DNA of 26,407 bases, taken from the NCBI GenBank assembly GCA_903772945.1, contig CAICTM010001261.1:6402-32808 (forward strand), in the 5' to 3' direction. The notes below the pieces were generated by a model. It was given only the letters and a program-made list of their open reading frames with translations. It had not been told where the DNA came from and made no database searches. This DNA comes from Seminavis robusta. Taxonomy: Eukaryota > Bacillariophyta > Bacillariophyceae > Naviculales > Naviculaceae. The position numbers and the translations under genes were made by a program. Shown here piece after piece: positions 8,836-17,976 of the stretch. Position 1 is the stretch's first letter. Every line of letters starts with the position of its first letter.

Positions 8836-9394
8836 CGGAATTCTGCAGTGCGCAGTGTTCTGTTGCGATGCGCTCTGTGTCACATTCAACTCGCGTCGTG
8901 CCGGCGTCAGCAATCGTGATGACAAATGACCTTGGCTTCAAGAGACCCTTAAACGTGACTTCCGTTGGAAGCCGAGAGAGTGGCGAGATGCGTTTTCTGT
9001 CACTTTGTCACTTTTTCTGTGGTTCACCCTCCTTTGGCCAACTCGAGAGTTCGAGGGAACTCCCGTGGTAGCGTGGTAGCTGACACTGCAGTAGGTTCTA
9101 TCCGTACCGGTATCATCCTCCAGTTCTTTGGCTATGGGCATATCAACCCGAGATGTGCATAGAGGTACGAGAAACTGTTGGCGTAGGGAAGAGCAGAAAT
9201 GCCCGCAAACCAAACACTCTCGGACATGTCTGGGTGAGATTTGAGCCAAGGAAAAGCTGCTTACTAATTGTACTAGTCTAGCTAGTACATGTAGTTTGTG
9301 TGAATAGATTATGAAAGTGATAGTTTTGATACACTATTATTGTTGCAATGTTTCTTTCAAGTGGATTCCCATCGTCAGTCAGTCAATCAATCCA
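8836..9394. other. Intergenic: promoter of the tail-anchored gene and 3' flank of bestrophin copy 1
   Basis: The first 240 bp are the likely promoter of the minus-strand gene that starts at 8835. From about 9078 the sequence is copy A of a diverged direct repeat found again at 11130-11417. CTAGCTAG lies at 9278-9285 inside that repeat, but is not kept in copy B. No other gene is visible. Confidence 0.5.
9078..9385. repeat. Direct repeat copy A (3' flank of bestrophin copy 1)
   Basis: About 300 bp that align with 11130-11417 in the same orientation. Shared blocks, in order: GTAGCTGAC-CTGCAG, CCGGTATCATC-TCCAG, TATCAACCCG-like, GCAGAAATGCCCG (9193-9205 and 11258-11270), CTGCTTACT, ATTATGAAAGTGATAGTTT (9308-9326 and 11349-11367), and CTTTCTTTCAAGTGGA. 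Spacing between the copies is about 2,041 bp. Many substitutions and small indels separate them, so this copy is older than the inverted bestrophin duplication. Confidence 0.85.
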
Positions 9395-10799
9395 TCAATG
9401 CATCGGGTGATACACATTCTCCGTGGAGTTTCCGCTATGCAACAAGTTGCCTGCAGAGTGGTGAGGCGATGGATCCGAATATGTTGCCTCGACAATGGCA
9501 TAAGCATTGTTGTTTTGGAGGGGCAGACGTGCCTTTTGTCGACTATATGCCTGTCGCTTATCCGTCAGTTTGGCATCCTCCCCAAATGCTCTCATGTCCT
9601 TTTCAATTCCAATGCCGACAGCCTCTTTCATACCCGTCACATTCAGATCATGACGGCCATCACCAAACGGATTCATGAGTTTCATGGCCACCAACTCGAG
9701 TCCGACAAAGCCGTATGTGAGGAAAAAGACAAAGCCCATGGCAGAATAGATTTCTGAAACTACTCCTCTAAGTACAAAGGGGATGGAGAAGGTCCAAATG
9801 AACAAGAACGTTCGACCCATTTGGACCAGGGTAAATGGCAGCGGTGTGGAAGCACACTTGAGCAAATCACGATAGCTGACGACAAACTCATTCAATGCAT
9901 CCATCATGCGCATTCGTTCGAACATTTCCAATCCCACAGTAGTGTCCTCATCATTCTGGTCGTTCGAGATGATTTGATCGTTGATAGTGTAGAGATGCAT
10001 TCGAATCGCTTGTGCGTGCAAAAGGGGATCATCATCAGTTTTCCATTCCACATCCACATTCTGAGCCAGGTAATTGGCTTGTCGTGTGTTCTACAAGCAA
10101 ATGGGGGGATGCAAGCAAGGAATGAGGCTACAGGTTGGTTGATTGGCTGGCAATCTGCATCACTGAGTTTTGCGTACCTTGACCACCCTGACGGTGCAGT
10201 CCATCATATCGAGAATCCTGACCGCAGTCTCTCAGTGGATGAAGAAAGTAGTTAGTAAGGTGAGCCATTATGCAAAGAAGGAAGGACCGTCATCTTGGTA
10301 CCACGCTCACTTGTTGACGCCACTCTGAAGCCTTCTTGTGGCTGGGTGGAAGAGCGTGCGTGTAGAGCAACACCTCTTGGTTGAGCTCCCGACAAGCCAA
10401 CAGTGCACAGCCAATGGCATGTCTGGAGTTCATGTATCGATCATATGCCAAATTGACCTTGTTGATGACCAGGAAAGATACAATCAGCGTCATCAGTCCA
10501 TGGCCTGATGGAGAGAAGGCAATTTGGAAATCTTCCATGGCCAATAGCTCCACAAACAACATGATTGTACAATTCAGCAGACAAAAGGGTAGAACCGCAC
10601 TCCAAATAGAGCCCTTCAATTCAAAGAGAATGTGCCATAGTCCCTACCAGGTACAGTATGAGTTTGGCGTGGATGGTCAAGTATGGTACATGTAAAACCA
10701 ACGATCTTCATGGGTGAGAGTGGACAAGAGAAAGTGTTCATGTGGTCTTGCTGCATCAAACTGACGTACCTTTGCGGATTCCCGTGTGCTATCTGTCAT
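9395..10799 (-). CDS. Bestrophin-family anion channel, copy 1 (4 exons)
   Basis: Exons on the minus strand: 10770-10799, 10311-10643, 10178-10228 and 9395-10090, together 1,110 nt and 369 residues. All introns are phase 0 with GT-AG ends (GTACGT, GTGAGC and GTACGC donors) and match those of the inverted copy. Bestrophins (RFP-TM/YneE family) form pentameric chloride or bicarbonate channels. Visible family features: ELKGSIW at about 18-24, hydrophobic segments at about 25-46 and 58-78 (LMTLIVSFLVINKVNLAYDR), the R-x-A-I-G helix after it (YMNSRHAIGCALLACRELN), then PFTLVQMGRTFLFIWTF and FVFFLTYGFVGLELVAMKLM followed by the hallmark NPFGDGRHDLN. The C-terminus is Gln/Asn-rich and polar. Some algal bestrophins move bicarbonate in thylakoids, but no plastid-targeting leader is visible here, only ten polar residues before the conserved part. 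The location is therefore open. Confidence 0.88.
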
Positions 10800-11035
10800 T
10801 TTGTCTGTTTTTACTGATCCTCGTGTGGTCAGCCATTAACCACAGCAGTAGGAGCCTCTTCTTGGAATTGTACGATAATCATTTGCCTTGCATTTCAAGG
10901 CTGTTTTTCTCGGAAAAGTGGCAAAAATTCATCGCCAACCCAAAACAACAAAACAACAAAAATCAGGGCGCCCTCATGACTGAGATCTTCTGGAGTCAGT
11001 CACGGGTATCTTCCGCAGCTGCCACCCCAAAGTTT
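10800..11035 (-). promoter_or_regulatory. Promoter region of bestrophin copy 1, shared with copy 2
   Basis: About 235 bp upstream of the ATG that align with 19660-19869 upstream of copy 2. The best conserved blocks are TACCCGTGACT, AAGATCT-AGTC-TGAG, a T/G-rich stretch, GGGTTGGCGATGAATTT and, just before the ATG, CAGACAA-ATGACAGATAG. Blocks kept while the bases between them drifted are candidates for functional elements. No TATA box stands out. Confidence 0.5.
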
Positions 11036-11120
11036 CCTCCTGCAATACCACCGGTTTGCCAAGCTAGATCTACTCGTACCACTCTTTGCCATAGTAGCTT
11101 TTGAGTTTCTGTTGAAGAAA

Positions 11121-11134
11121 CTACGGTACCGTAG
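11121..11134. repeat. Second copy of palindrome CTACGGTACCGTAG
   Basis: Identical to 3108-3121. It lies at the boundary between the promoter side of bestrophin copy 1 and direct repeat copy B; its last four bases (GTAG) begin the repeat. Confidence 0.7.
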
Positions 11135-11417
11135 CTGACGCTGCAGGTTCCGTCCGTAGGGTGCCGGTATCATCATCCAGCCCTTTGACAATGGTATTTC
11201 AACCCGAAAGTGTGCATATGGGTACACTGTGTACCAGAAACTTTTGGTTAGGGAAAAGCAGAAATGCCCGTCCCCACACATACTACATGTCCGAGGTTTG
11301 AGCCCAGGTAAAACTGCTTACTGATTGATTAGTTTGTGTATCAAATAGATTATGAAAGTGATAGTTTGGCACCCTATTCGTTGCACTCTTTCTTTCAAGT
11401 GGAATATGGTCAGTCAA
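11130..11417. repeat. Direct repeat copy B, orphan 3' flank of a lost bestrophin copy
   Basis: Aligns with 9078-9385 in the same orientation, but no bestrophin coding sequence lies on its other side (11418 onward). It ends where the gene's stop codon would be: both copies and the 3' UTR of copy 2 share GACTGAC followed by an AATCCACTTGA-like block and GAAAGAAAGA-TGCAAC. The simplest reading is the remnant of a former tandem copy. A dispersed element that happens to sit in a 3' UTR is the alternative. Confidence 0.75.
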
Positions 11418-11993
11418 AGAGATATTTTTGACACCCTGCATGCAGTACGGTAGTGACAAGGATAAAGTCTGCACGAGGAACGCCAGTGCTGACCTCGTAC
11501 CGTGCTTGTACGGTGGCAGGAAAGAAAACATTGTGCCGAGTGGATACCTACACACTGTTTTCGTACCGTATGACCTGCAAATTCGTGCTAGAAATTTCCA
11601 AGCCACATGGATGCCTCTCACAACACCTCTCCGGCAATCTTGATCCAGTGTTACGGTCGAAGGCACGATCCACCCTCTGCGTGTAACCTCGACTCTCACT
11701 CGACTCGATGGAAGTGCCCTGGAAATGGCTTTATGCTAAACATGCTAAAAGGGGCCGGCCATATTCTGATCTGGACTACTAGTACGAAAAGTAGCTCTTT
11801 CCCAGCAAAACCATTGCCTACGTATTGTCGCCTGTTTTTAACCCCTAGCTAGGCTAGCTAGAATTCTATTCCGAGTCTTTGTTCTTTCCTCGTTCGGCCC
11901 GATCGCATTCGACATCCCTGCACCACTCATACAGCTCGCTTTCTCTATCAGTATTCTTTGACCCACGAACGGTCGTCATTCGATTGATTCCTT
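11418..11993. other. Intergenic, rich in TACGGT/ACCGTA words
   Basis: No gene seen. GTACGGT or its complement ACCGTAC recurs in 11448-11660 (for example GTACGGTAG near 11447, CGTACCGTGC near 11497, TTGTACGGTGG near 11508, CGTACCGTATG near 11562). A double run CCTAGCTAGGCTAGCTAG lies at 11844-11861. The right end is the 3' flank of the methyltransferase gene. Confidence 0.45.
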
Positions 11994-12707
11994 CTACTCG
12001 TTGTCTTTCTTGTTGTTGCCAAATTTGTTGTAGAGATAGATTGGAGCATCCCCCTTGGTGGTCTTATCCACCATTGTAGGTTCCCATTCCCTCACAGAGA
12101 ACATGTAGTTTACCACTCTGAAATTTCGATTGTTGTCGTTTCCACAGTGTTGGGCCAATGCATTCAATAACGGTTGGATTTTCTTGATTCCTTTGGGCAA
12201 CAAGAACATGTACAAGGCTGTAGCATTACGGAATAAACTCAGACCACGACAGTCCTCTCCCAGAATACCAGTCGAATCCTCTTCCTGTTTGGCTGTGGTT
12301 GCGTCTTCTTCTTTTCCCTCTTGGTAATCCTTGAGCAACTGCAATAAATCCCCTTGTCGGATATCCACACGTCGTTGCACATCTTCGGGTAACTGTTTCA
12401 GTGCCTCACGACCTCTCTGCACAAAGACAGGATCCAATTCGATTCCCACACACAAGAGCCCAGGTGTCATGGCAGCCGCATGAAGAAGCATACGAGCATC
12501 ACCACATCCCAAATCAAACAAGACATCTGTGTCTTTCAACTGGAGCATCTTGCGAGCCGTCTCCGATGCTTGATCACAGGTCGGATTGAAGGGTGCCAAG
12601 CTCGACTCATGGTGCAGATGCACGGCATCACTCCCATTCACAGGTGGGCCTTTGTTACTGCCGCTGCTGGTTGGTGCTGTTGTTGGTAAGGTGCTGGGGG
12701 TCGCCAT
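11994..12707 (-). CDS. FAM173/ATPSCKMT-like class I methyltransferase
   Basis: 237 residues from the ATG at 12707; the longer open frame begins with GTG and is not used. A Thr/Pro/Ser-rich N-terminus of about 35 residues precedes LAPFNPTC (about 37-44), the entry motif of the FAM173 type. Then VLFDLGCGDARMLLHAA (about 62-78) is the glycine-rich SAM-binding motif I and CVGIELDP (about 86-93) the acidic motif II. ATALYMFLLPKG corresponds to the motif IV region with L-L-P, and VVNYMFSVREWEP to the end of the Rossmann fold. In animals this family methylates lysines of mitochondrial proteins (ATP synthase subunit c, ANT). Here the substrate is inferred only by family, and the usual N-terminal membrane segment is not visible. 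It is divergent with the PERK-like kinase gene. Confidence 0.78.
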   Translation of the reverse strand: MATPSTLPTTAPTSSGSNKGPPVNGSDAVHLHHESSLAPFNPTCDQASETARKMLQLKDTDVLFDLGCGDARMLLHAAAMTPGLLCVGIELDPVFVQRGREALKQLPEDVQRRVDIRQGDLLQLLKDYQEGKEEDATTAKQEEDSTGILGEDCRGLSLFRNATALYMFLLPKGIKKIQPLLNALAQHCGNDNNRNFRVVNYMFSVREWEPTMVDKTTKGDAPIYLYNKFGNNKKDNE

Positions 12708-13593
12708 GGTCAAGGTTTGGTAGAGTAAAGGACAGAGCAGAGGGAAAGATGAGAGGAGATCCACCCAATTCAGTTTCCAGGGAGGGATCCCGCAAAAGTC
12801 AAGCCATTTGGCCGTTTGTAGAAGTGCGAAAGTTCATGTGTTTTGGCAAGGTAAACTCTAACCTTTTTGAGCTCATTAGAGTTACGGCTACATAATGCCA
12901 CTCGTCAATTCTTGCTCGACAGGTCACCACGTTGTTCTTGTCTTGAAACCAGAAGACCCCAACCCATCAACCTCCGCGATCATTATTATTTGTATTGACA
13001 TTGGTTGCCTCCTAGCTAGTATCATCCTCATCTTCATCACTTTAGCTCCTCCACGAGTGCTCACTACTAGTAGCTAGCTAGCTAGCAGCGTCTCTGGAAA
13101 GCCGGTGGTGACAAAAAGTGGATGAACGAGAAGAAGAGGACGAAAGAAAGAACAAGAAAGGAAGCAGTTTTTTGGCGACAAGTTGATTGGTGATTGATTG
13201 GTTGAACTGTACCGTATTGCATGCAGCATCAGCGACACGAACGAACGAAGAGAGCACCAGCAAATTCATCTGAGCTATCGTTGTCGTGTAGTTTGTCTCA
13301 TCAGATCCAAAAGTCATCAACAAACAATCATCAACGAGGAGAGTTCTGTTTTTAGTCACGTGACTTCTAGTTGCTAGAGCTGGAGAGCCGAACCGTATCT
13401 TGTGAATTTGATTGATCCTACGAGAGCATCCACGAGCTACAAGACAGCGTGGAGTTGTATTGTGTTGATAGTCTGTGGAAAGAAGATAGACTTGCCGCGT
13501 GTTTGTCTTTCTTTGGTGTGGCAATTGCACAACCGTGTCATCAATTCGAACAGAAAGGTCTATTTGTTTCTTCGTTTCTCCTCTTGGCGGAGG
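12708..13593. other. Divergent promoter region, methyltransferase / PERK-like kinase
   Basis: Nearly 0.9 kb without a supported gene. CCTAGCTAG occurs at 13011-13019 and a 16-bp run of four TAGC units at 13071-13086. A purine-rich stretch follows at 13106-13165. TTGATTGGTGATTGATTGGTTG (CCAAT on the other strand) at about 13182-13203 could serve either gene. Frames here are open on both strands by chance and lack ATG starts or motifs. Confidence 0.45.
13071..13086. repeat. Four tandem TAGC units
   Basis: The longest of the CTAGCTAG-type runs in the window. Similar runs: 1276, 3178, 3647, 7122, 9278, 11845, 11854, 13011, 21415 and 24599. Every TAGCTAG heptamer I found lies outside coding sequence. 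Confidence 0.7.
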
Positions 13594-16500
13594 ATGTTGA
13601 ATGGTTCTCTTGACAACAAACAACGCTACAAATACCATGATACTGCACAAGGAATTGGCTTGGTGATGCCATGCGTCGTCAAGTCGAGACAACCAACAAC
13701 AACTCGCTGCTGTGGACGTTATGGAAAAACACTACTTCTTTGGACGGCCTTTTTGGTTATTCTCGTTGTCAAAACGACGACTGCAGCTACATTGCCAGGC
13801 ACGAAATGGCTGGAGCATCGACTACGAAAGCTAGCTCGAGCACACATTATTGAAGCACCGTCAGAGCCCGCCACTTTGGATGGAGCTCTTCCTGCTGGCG
13901 AACATCATCATCATCCATCCGCAGAACATGCGCTATTGGTGGTGGCAACTCATGAAGGACAAGTTTGGACCATTGATTCGACGGATGGAAGTCTAGTAGC
14001 AGGTTTTTCTACTGGACCACCGCTCCTTGTGGTGGATGATCAATTTGAACAAGCGACAATGGACGGTGCCGCGTATCCTGCCATACCCGAGGGGTTGGCC
14101 CAATCTCAAATCGTTCCAAGCATGGATGGCATTCTGTATTGGAGACAACCCATTGACAGTGGCGATACCGGTACCACCAGCAATCAGAATAGCAAGCTAG
14201 TTCCCATTGCATCGATTCGTGATTTGGTGGACAACCCAATTCAAATGTGTCAGGAAATTGATGGAGGGAACTGCGACATTTTGACGGCAACCTCTTTGGG
14301 TCCATCTCTCTTCTCGTTGAATTCCCAAGGAAGTCTGAATTGGGCAAGATCTAGATCTACCACAACCAGAGTCAAACCTGTGCCGATGCAACGAAAACCA
14401 AGTGAAAACGGAAGTGAAGACACGGATGACGACGACGACGACAGTGAAAGCAGCAGCGATAGCAACAGTAGCACCAGCAAGACGAATTTACTGCTGCAAC
14501 GACAAGATTACTTAGTGCAACAAATATCGACGGAAACGGGCGAACAAGTCTGGAATATTACATGGGGAAATCTGGAATCGCTGGACTTTGTGGGGGACGA
14601 ACAAGGCGACGCTGGGGCGGCGACAACAAGTTCCAGAAGAAGTAGAAGACGCGACCACCAATCCTTTCACCTGCTGCCGTCGGATGAGCCAGTCTCGTCA
14701 TCGTCGGATTTGCCGTCTCTTGTCTTTGGCAATCACGGCAAGAGTCTTGTGGCTCTGTGGACGGAACCTCCCAAGTTTCTCTGGAAACGGGATTTTATCA
14801 GCGTCATTACCAAAGTCTTTGGCATTGAACGGGACAACTGGCAATCGGTGAACGTCGTGGCCGAGATTGATGATATGAATGACGGGTCCGAAAAGCAACA
14901 GTGGTACAGTAGTCGGGAAATATTGCAGCCACTGCTAGGCCTACCGGACCGTGAAGAGACTCAGACAGAAAAGGATGCTTTCAGGTACTGGTGGTGGGCC
15001 GGAGGGGGCAAGGGCATGGGGAAGGACAAGCCATTCAGGGATATAGAAAAATTCGTTGTTCAGCCACAACAAGAGAATGGTTTGATCTTTGTGCCCAGAC
15101 CGCCTGCACACAGTTTGGTCCGCAATTCCTGGTTCTTGAATCATTTGTGGGATTCTCCACAGGCAAGAGGAGCCCAGAGCTTTCAGGGGTTCTTGGCCGC
15201 AGAAGCGCACAACGACAAGAAGCAGACGGAAAAGGAAAAGCCGAGCCAGCCAACAGCAAAGCCCGCACAACGAAAGGAGGAGTACCAAATACCTCATCTT
15301 CAGATGATGGAACAATCTTATGATACAAGCAACATGCCACGATTGCTTCTGCTGCCTCCAGCAGAGCACCCGTTGCCGTCACCTGCGACTTCGGGCGGAC
15401 TATTCCTGTCCTGGCCTCTTGTGGTTGCAATTATCACTGCTCTGGTTGGAACGGCGGGTGCCGCTTTTGTTGTCTACGGAGAGAAGAAGAAAAAATGGAT
15501 GGCCACGTCTGCGAGCCCGGATGGCTCAGGCAATAACACCTCCGGAAGCCAAGGTGTGTCGGACTTGACCGCGGACACCCTTTCGCTCTCTGCGACGAGG
15601 ACTCGGAGCTTGAGTGTTACGGCAGCCGATCGAAGCCTCTCTCGTTCCAAGGATCAGTCACGCAGCAATTTGAGCGGTAGTGACAAAGGTGCAGCAGGAC
15701 TTGTCCCTTTTGAGAAGGCTCCTAGACACACTCTAAATCGAAGCTGCAGCGCTCCAATAATGACCAGCGACGCTATTGTATCATTCTCTGGATTGGCAAA
15801 GACCAACCTGATGAGCCAAACAAACCACGGAACGGAAATGTCGGGAAACATACAATCGTCGAATCCAGCCGAAAAGGAAGCTCCTCCGTCTCCTACGGAT
15901 GTTGCCAAGGGACCGCTTGTCAAACATCGATCTGCACCAATAGAAATGCCTTCAGTTGTGCCACAGGGTATCGGAATGATTGATGGAATCCCTTTGATTC
16001 GATATTCTAGATACCAAGCAGAGTTTCGCGAAATCGAACCACTTGGGAGGGGAGGATTCGGCTCTGTCTTTAGGGTCGCCAATGTCCTGGATGGCCGCGA
16101 ATACGCTGTAAAGAAAGTGTCAATACGGTCAAGTGACTGGAATTCACCAGGCACCGAAGCGTTCTCGCAAGAATTGCATCGCGTGCTGCGAGAAGTCAAG
16201 TTCTTGGCTCTTCTGGACCACCCAAACGTTGTCCGCTATTACACGGCATGGCTGGAAATGGAAGAAAATGAGCATTTGCCCAGTGGCGAGGAAAGCGTAA
16301 GCAACGCGAATACCAACACTCTTTCTCGCCGCCTCTCCAGCGAGCTCTTGACAGGTTTAGATCCAACGAATGAAGAGAATGCGCAAAGCCAAACCACATC
16401 ATCTTTCCTAGGCAACAGAAATTCGACGAGCACAAGCAAAGCCATACTCAGCCATCTGAAACCAAAAAAGAAGGCCAATCCACTCGGTTGGAATAACACG

Positions 16501-17898
16501 TTTGGCTTTGAGGACAGTTCAATGTCAGCTTTCCACCCGCGCTACGCCATGCCCATTGTTCCGGATTCGGAGGATTGCGGTTTCATTTTTGAGGAGAGAA
16601 GCGACGAAGGGGAAGCAGAAGAGGAGCAAGACGAAAATTTCCACCGAAACCACAACATGAATTCGTTTGGAGGACACTCTGTCACTTCCTCTGAATACTC
16701 CAAGTCAGAGCATTCTCATTCTGTATCTAGCTCTTGGGATGCTTCGTACAGCCTCAATAGACGACAGAAGATTGCCGCCTCTACGGAAGGTGCCACAGAC
16801 GAAGAAAAGAAGAGCGCACCGGAAGCGGCTGATCGACAACGAAGAAACAGCAAGACATCGAAACACACACTGTATATCCAGATGCAGCTATGCAGCCCAG
16901 AGACGCTAGGCGATTTCTTGACCAACAAGGAAGCCCGACAGGGACATGCGCTTACTGTTAGCGGATCAGAGGCAGTAGATATTCCACTGGCTCTGCGGCT
17001 TTTTCTTCAGATTGTGGAAGCAGTGCATCACGTGCATCAACGAAATCTTATTCACAGAGACCTGAAGCCCAGCAACTGCTTCATCGACGAAATGGGAACA
17101 GTTAAGGTGGGAGATTTTGGCTTGAGTCGCGAATCGAACGACAACGACAACAGCGCGAACTCTTCGTTGATTCTGGACGCGCAGCAGGACACCCAATGCG
17201 CCGGTGACAACACTGTAGGAGTGGGAACTCGTTCCTATGCGAGTCCTGAGCAGATGAATGGCTCTGACTACGATGCCAAGACTGATATCTTTGCGTTGGG
17301 AATGATGCTCTTCGAGCTCCTGTATCCAATGTACACGGGAATGGAGCGACATATTTGTTTCCAAAAACTACGTTCGGATTGTACCTTTCCCGAAGGTTGG
17401 CAATCTAGTGTCTGTTCCACGTTCCCAAGCTTGGACCAGCTTGTTCGGTCTATGCTGTGTTTGAAACCAAGAGATCGACCTACAGCCGACAAAGTGGCGC
17501 GGCATATCCAAGGACTGATCGAAGAGCACAGCGTGACTCTCAACATTAGTCGCCATGAACACGACATTGAGAATCTCATTTTTTTTCGAGTTGAAGCGAG
17601 GCCAGTTCCCGACGTTTTGAAGGTTGTTATCGACCTGATCCACGGTGCAACTGCCCCAGAAACCGTAGAGGTTGTGCAGTACGGCATGCGGAGTGGGACG
17701 AAAAAGAGCTCTGACGAAAAGCAACAGAAGAGAGCTATACTCGAGTTTGCTCTAGCTCTGTCGAACAGCGATGCCAGCGTATCTGCGACAAGGGGATCCC
17801 TTCTGGCGACCAAACTGGAAGAGCACGATGACATTCTAGTCGCCCGACACGTGTGGCACCAAACCACGCTTGCCAATTGGGCCAGTCGTTCAGTATGA
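13594..17898 (+). CDS. PERK-like ER transmembrane eIF2alpha kinase
   Basis: 1,434 residues in one exon from the ATG at 13594 (A at -3). The next ATG at 13666 would give a more typical signal peptide, with TLLLWTAFLVILVV as core. The lumenal part (about 60-600) starts with a beta-propeller-like stretch as in PERK/IRE1 (ALLVVATHEGQVWTIDSTDG, IVPSMDGILYW, GEQVWNITW). One membrane span is at about 603-628, followed by EKKKKW. The kinase domain spans about 807-1310: GRGGFGSV (819-825), catalytic Lys840 in YAVKKV, HRDLKPSN (1154-1161), DFG (1174-1176), SYASPEQ, and TGMERHICFQKLR, typical of eIF2alpha kinases. An acidic, Ser-rich insert of about 195 residues (892-1088) splits the N-lobe, as in PERK and GCN2. 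A 120-residue C-terminal extension is unexplained. Role by family: ER stress activates phosphorylation of eIF2alpha, which lowers translation. Its 3' end is 78 bp from the convergent E2 gene. Confidence 0.87.
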   Translation: MLNGSLDNKQRYKYHDTAQGIGLVMPCVVKSRQPTTTRCCGRYGKTLLLWTAFLVILVVKTTTAATLPGTKWLEHRLRKLARAHIIEAPSEPATLDGALPAGEHHHHPSAEHALLVVATHEGQVWTIDSTDGSLVAGFSTGPPLLVVDDQFEQATMDGAAYPAIPEGLAQSQIVPSMDGILYWRQPIDSGDTGTTSNQNSKLVPIASIRDLVDNPIQMCQEIDGGNCDILTATSLGPSLFSLNSQGSLNWARSRSTTTRVKPVPMQRKPSENGSEDTDDDDDDSESSSDSNSSTSKTNLLLQRQDYLVQQISTETGEQVWNITWGNLESLDFVGDEQGDAGAATTSSRRSRRRDHQSFHLLPSDEPVSSSSDLPSLVFGNHGKSLVALWTEPPKFLWKRDFISVITKVFGIERDNWQSVNVVAEIDDMNDGSEKQQWYSSREILQPLLGLPDREETQTEKDAFRYWWWAGGGKGMGKDKPFRDIEKFVVQPQQENGLIFVPRPPAHSLVRNSWFLNHLWDSPQARGAQSFQGFLAAEAHNDKKQTEKEKPSQPTAKPAQRKEEYQIPHLQMMEQSYDTSNMPRLLLLPPAEHPLPSPATSGGLFLSWPLVVAIITALVGTAGAAFVVYGEKKKKWMATSASPDGSGNNTSGSQGVSDLTADTLSLSATRTRSLSVTAADRSLSRSKDQSRSNLSGSDKGAAGLVPFEKAPRHTLNRSCSAPIMTSDAIVSFSGLAKTNLMSQTNHGTEMSGNIQSSNPAEKEAPPSPTDVAKGPLVKHRSAPIEMPSVVPQGIGMIDGIPLIRYSRYQAEFREIEPLGRGGFGSVFRVANVLDGREYAVKKVSIRSSDWNSPGTEAFSQELHRVLREVKFLALLDHPNVVRYYTAWLEMEENEHLPSGEESVSNANTNTLSRRLSSELLTGLDPTNEENAQSQTTSSFLGNRNSTSTSKAILSHLKPKKKANPLGWNNTFGFEDSSMSAFHPRYAMPIVPDSEDCGFIFEERSDEGEAEEEQDENFHRNHNMNSFGGHSVTSSEYSKSEHSHSVSSSWDASYSLNRRQKIAASTEGATDEEKKSAPEAADRQRRNSKTSKHTLYIQMQLCSPETLGDFLTNKEARQGHALTVSGSEAVDIPLALRLFLQIVEAVHHVHQRNLIHRDLKPSNCFIDEMGTVKVGDFGLSRESNDNDNSANSSLILDAQQDTQCAGDNTVGVGTRSYASPEQMNGSDYDAKTDIFALGMMLFELLYPMYTGMERHICFQKLRSDCTFPEGWQSSVCSTFPSLDQLVRSMLCLKPRDRPTADKVARHIQGLIEEHSVTLNISRHEHDIENLIFFRVEARPVPDVLKVVIDLIHGATAPETVEVVQYGMRSGTKKSSDEKQQKRAILEFALALSNSDASVSATRGSLLATKLEEHDDILVARHVWHQTTLANWASRSV

Positions 17899-17976
17899 CA
17901 TTATGATGAGGCTATCTAACTAAGAAACATCAGATCATTCACTATCGAAAAATTATTGGCATTAGGCTCTTGTGTT

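Larger units (their letters stand above)
9320..11035. repeat. Inverted duplication, arm 1 (bestrophin copy 1 unit)
   Basis: This arm, read on the minus strand, matches 19660-21270 read on the plus strand: promoter, four exons, three introns and roughly the first 70 bp of 3' UTR. Anchors in the promoter are TACCCGTGACT (10998-11008 complement, 19670-19680) and GGGTTGGCGATGAATTT (10925-10941 complement, 19748-19764). Coding parts are nearly identical; introns and promoter differ by indels. Confidence 0.9.

Noticed and set aside
11283..11699. 138-codon minus-strand open frame
   Set aside because: Its 3' third is the non-coding direct repeat copy B, and the rest has no recognisable protein features.
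12895..13077. 60-codon ORF with a hydrophobic segment (IIIICIDIGCLLASIILIFI)
   Set aside because: The hydrophobic run comes from T/A-rich intergenic DNA; it ends in the TAGC repeat and nothing else supports a gene.
13078..13692. 204-codon minus-strand open frame upstream of the kinase
   Set aside because: It overlaps the kinase start, begins in the kinase signal-peptide region, has low-complexity Ser runs and shows no motif; the divergent promoter explains the region.
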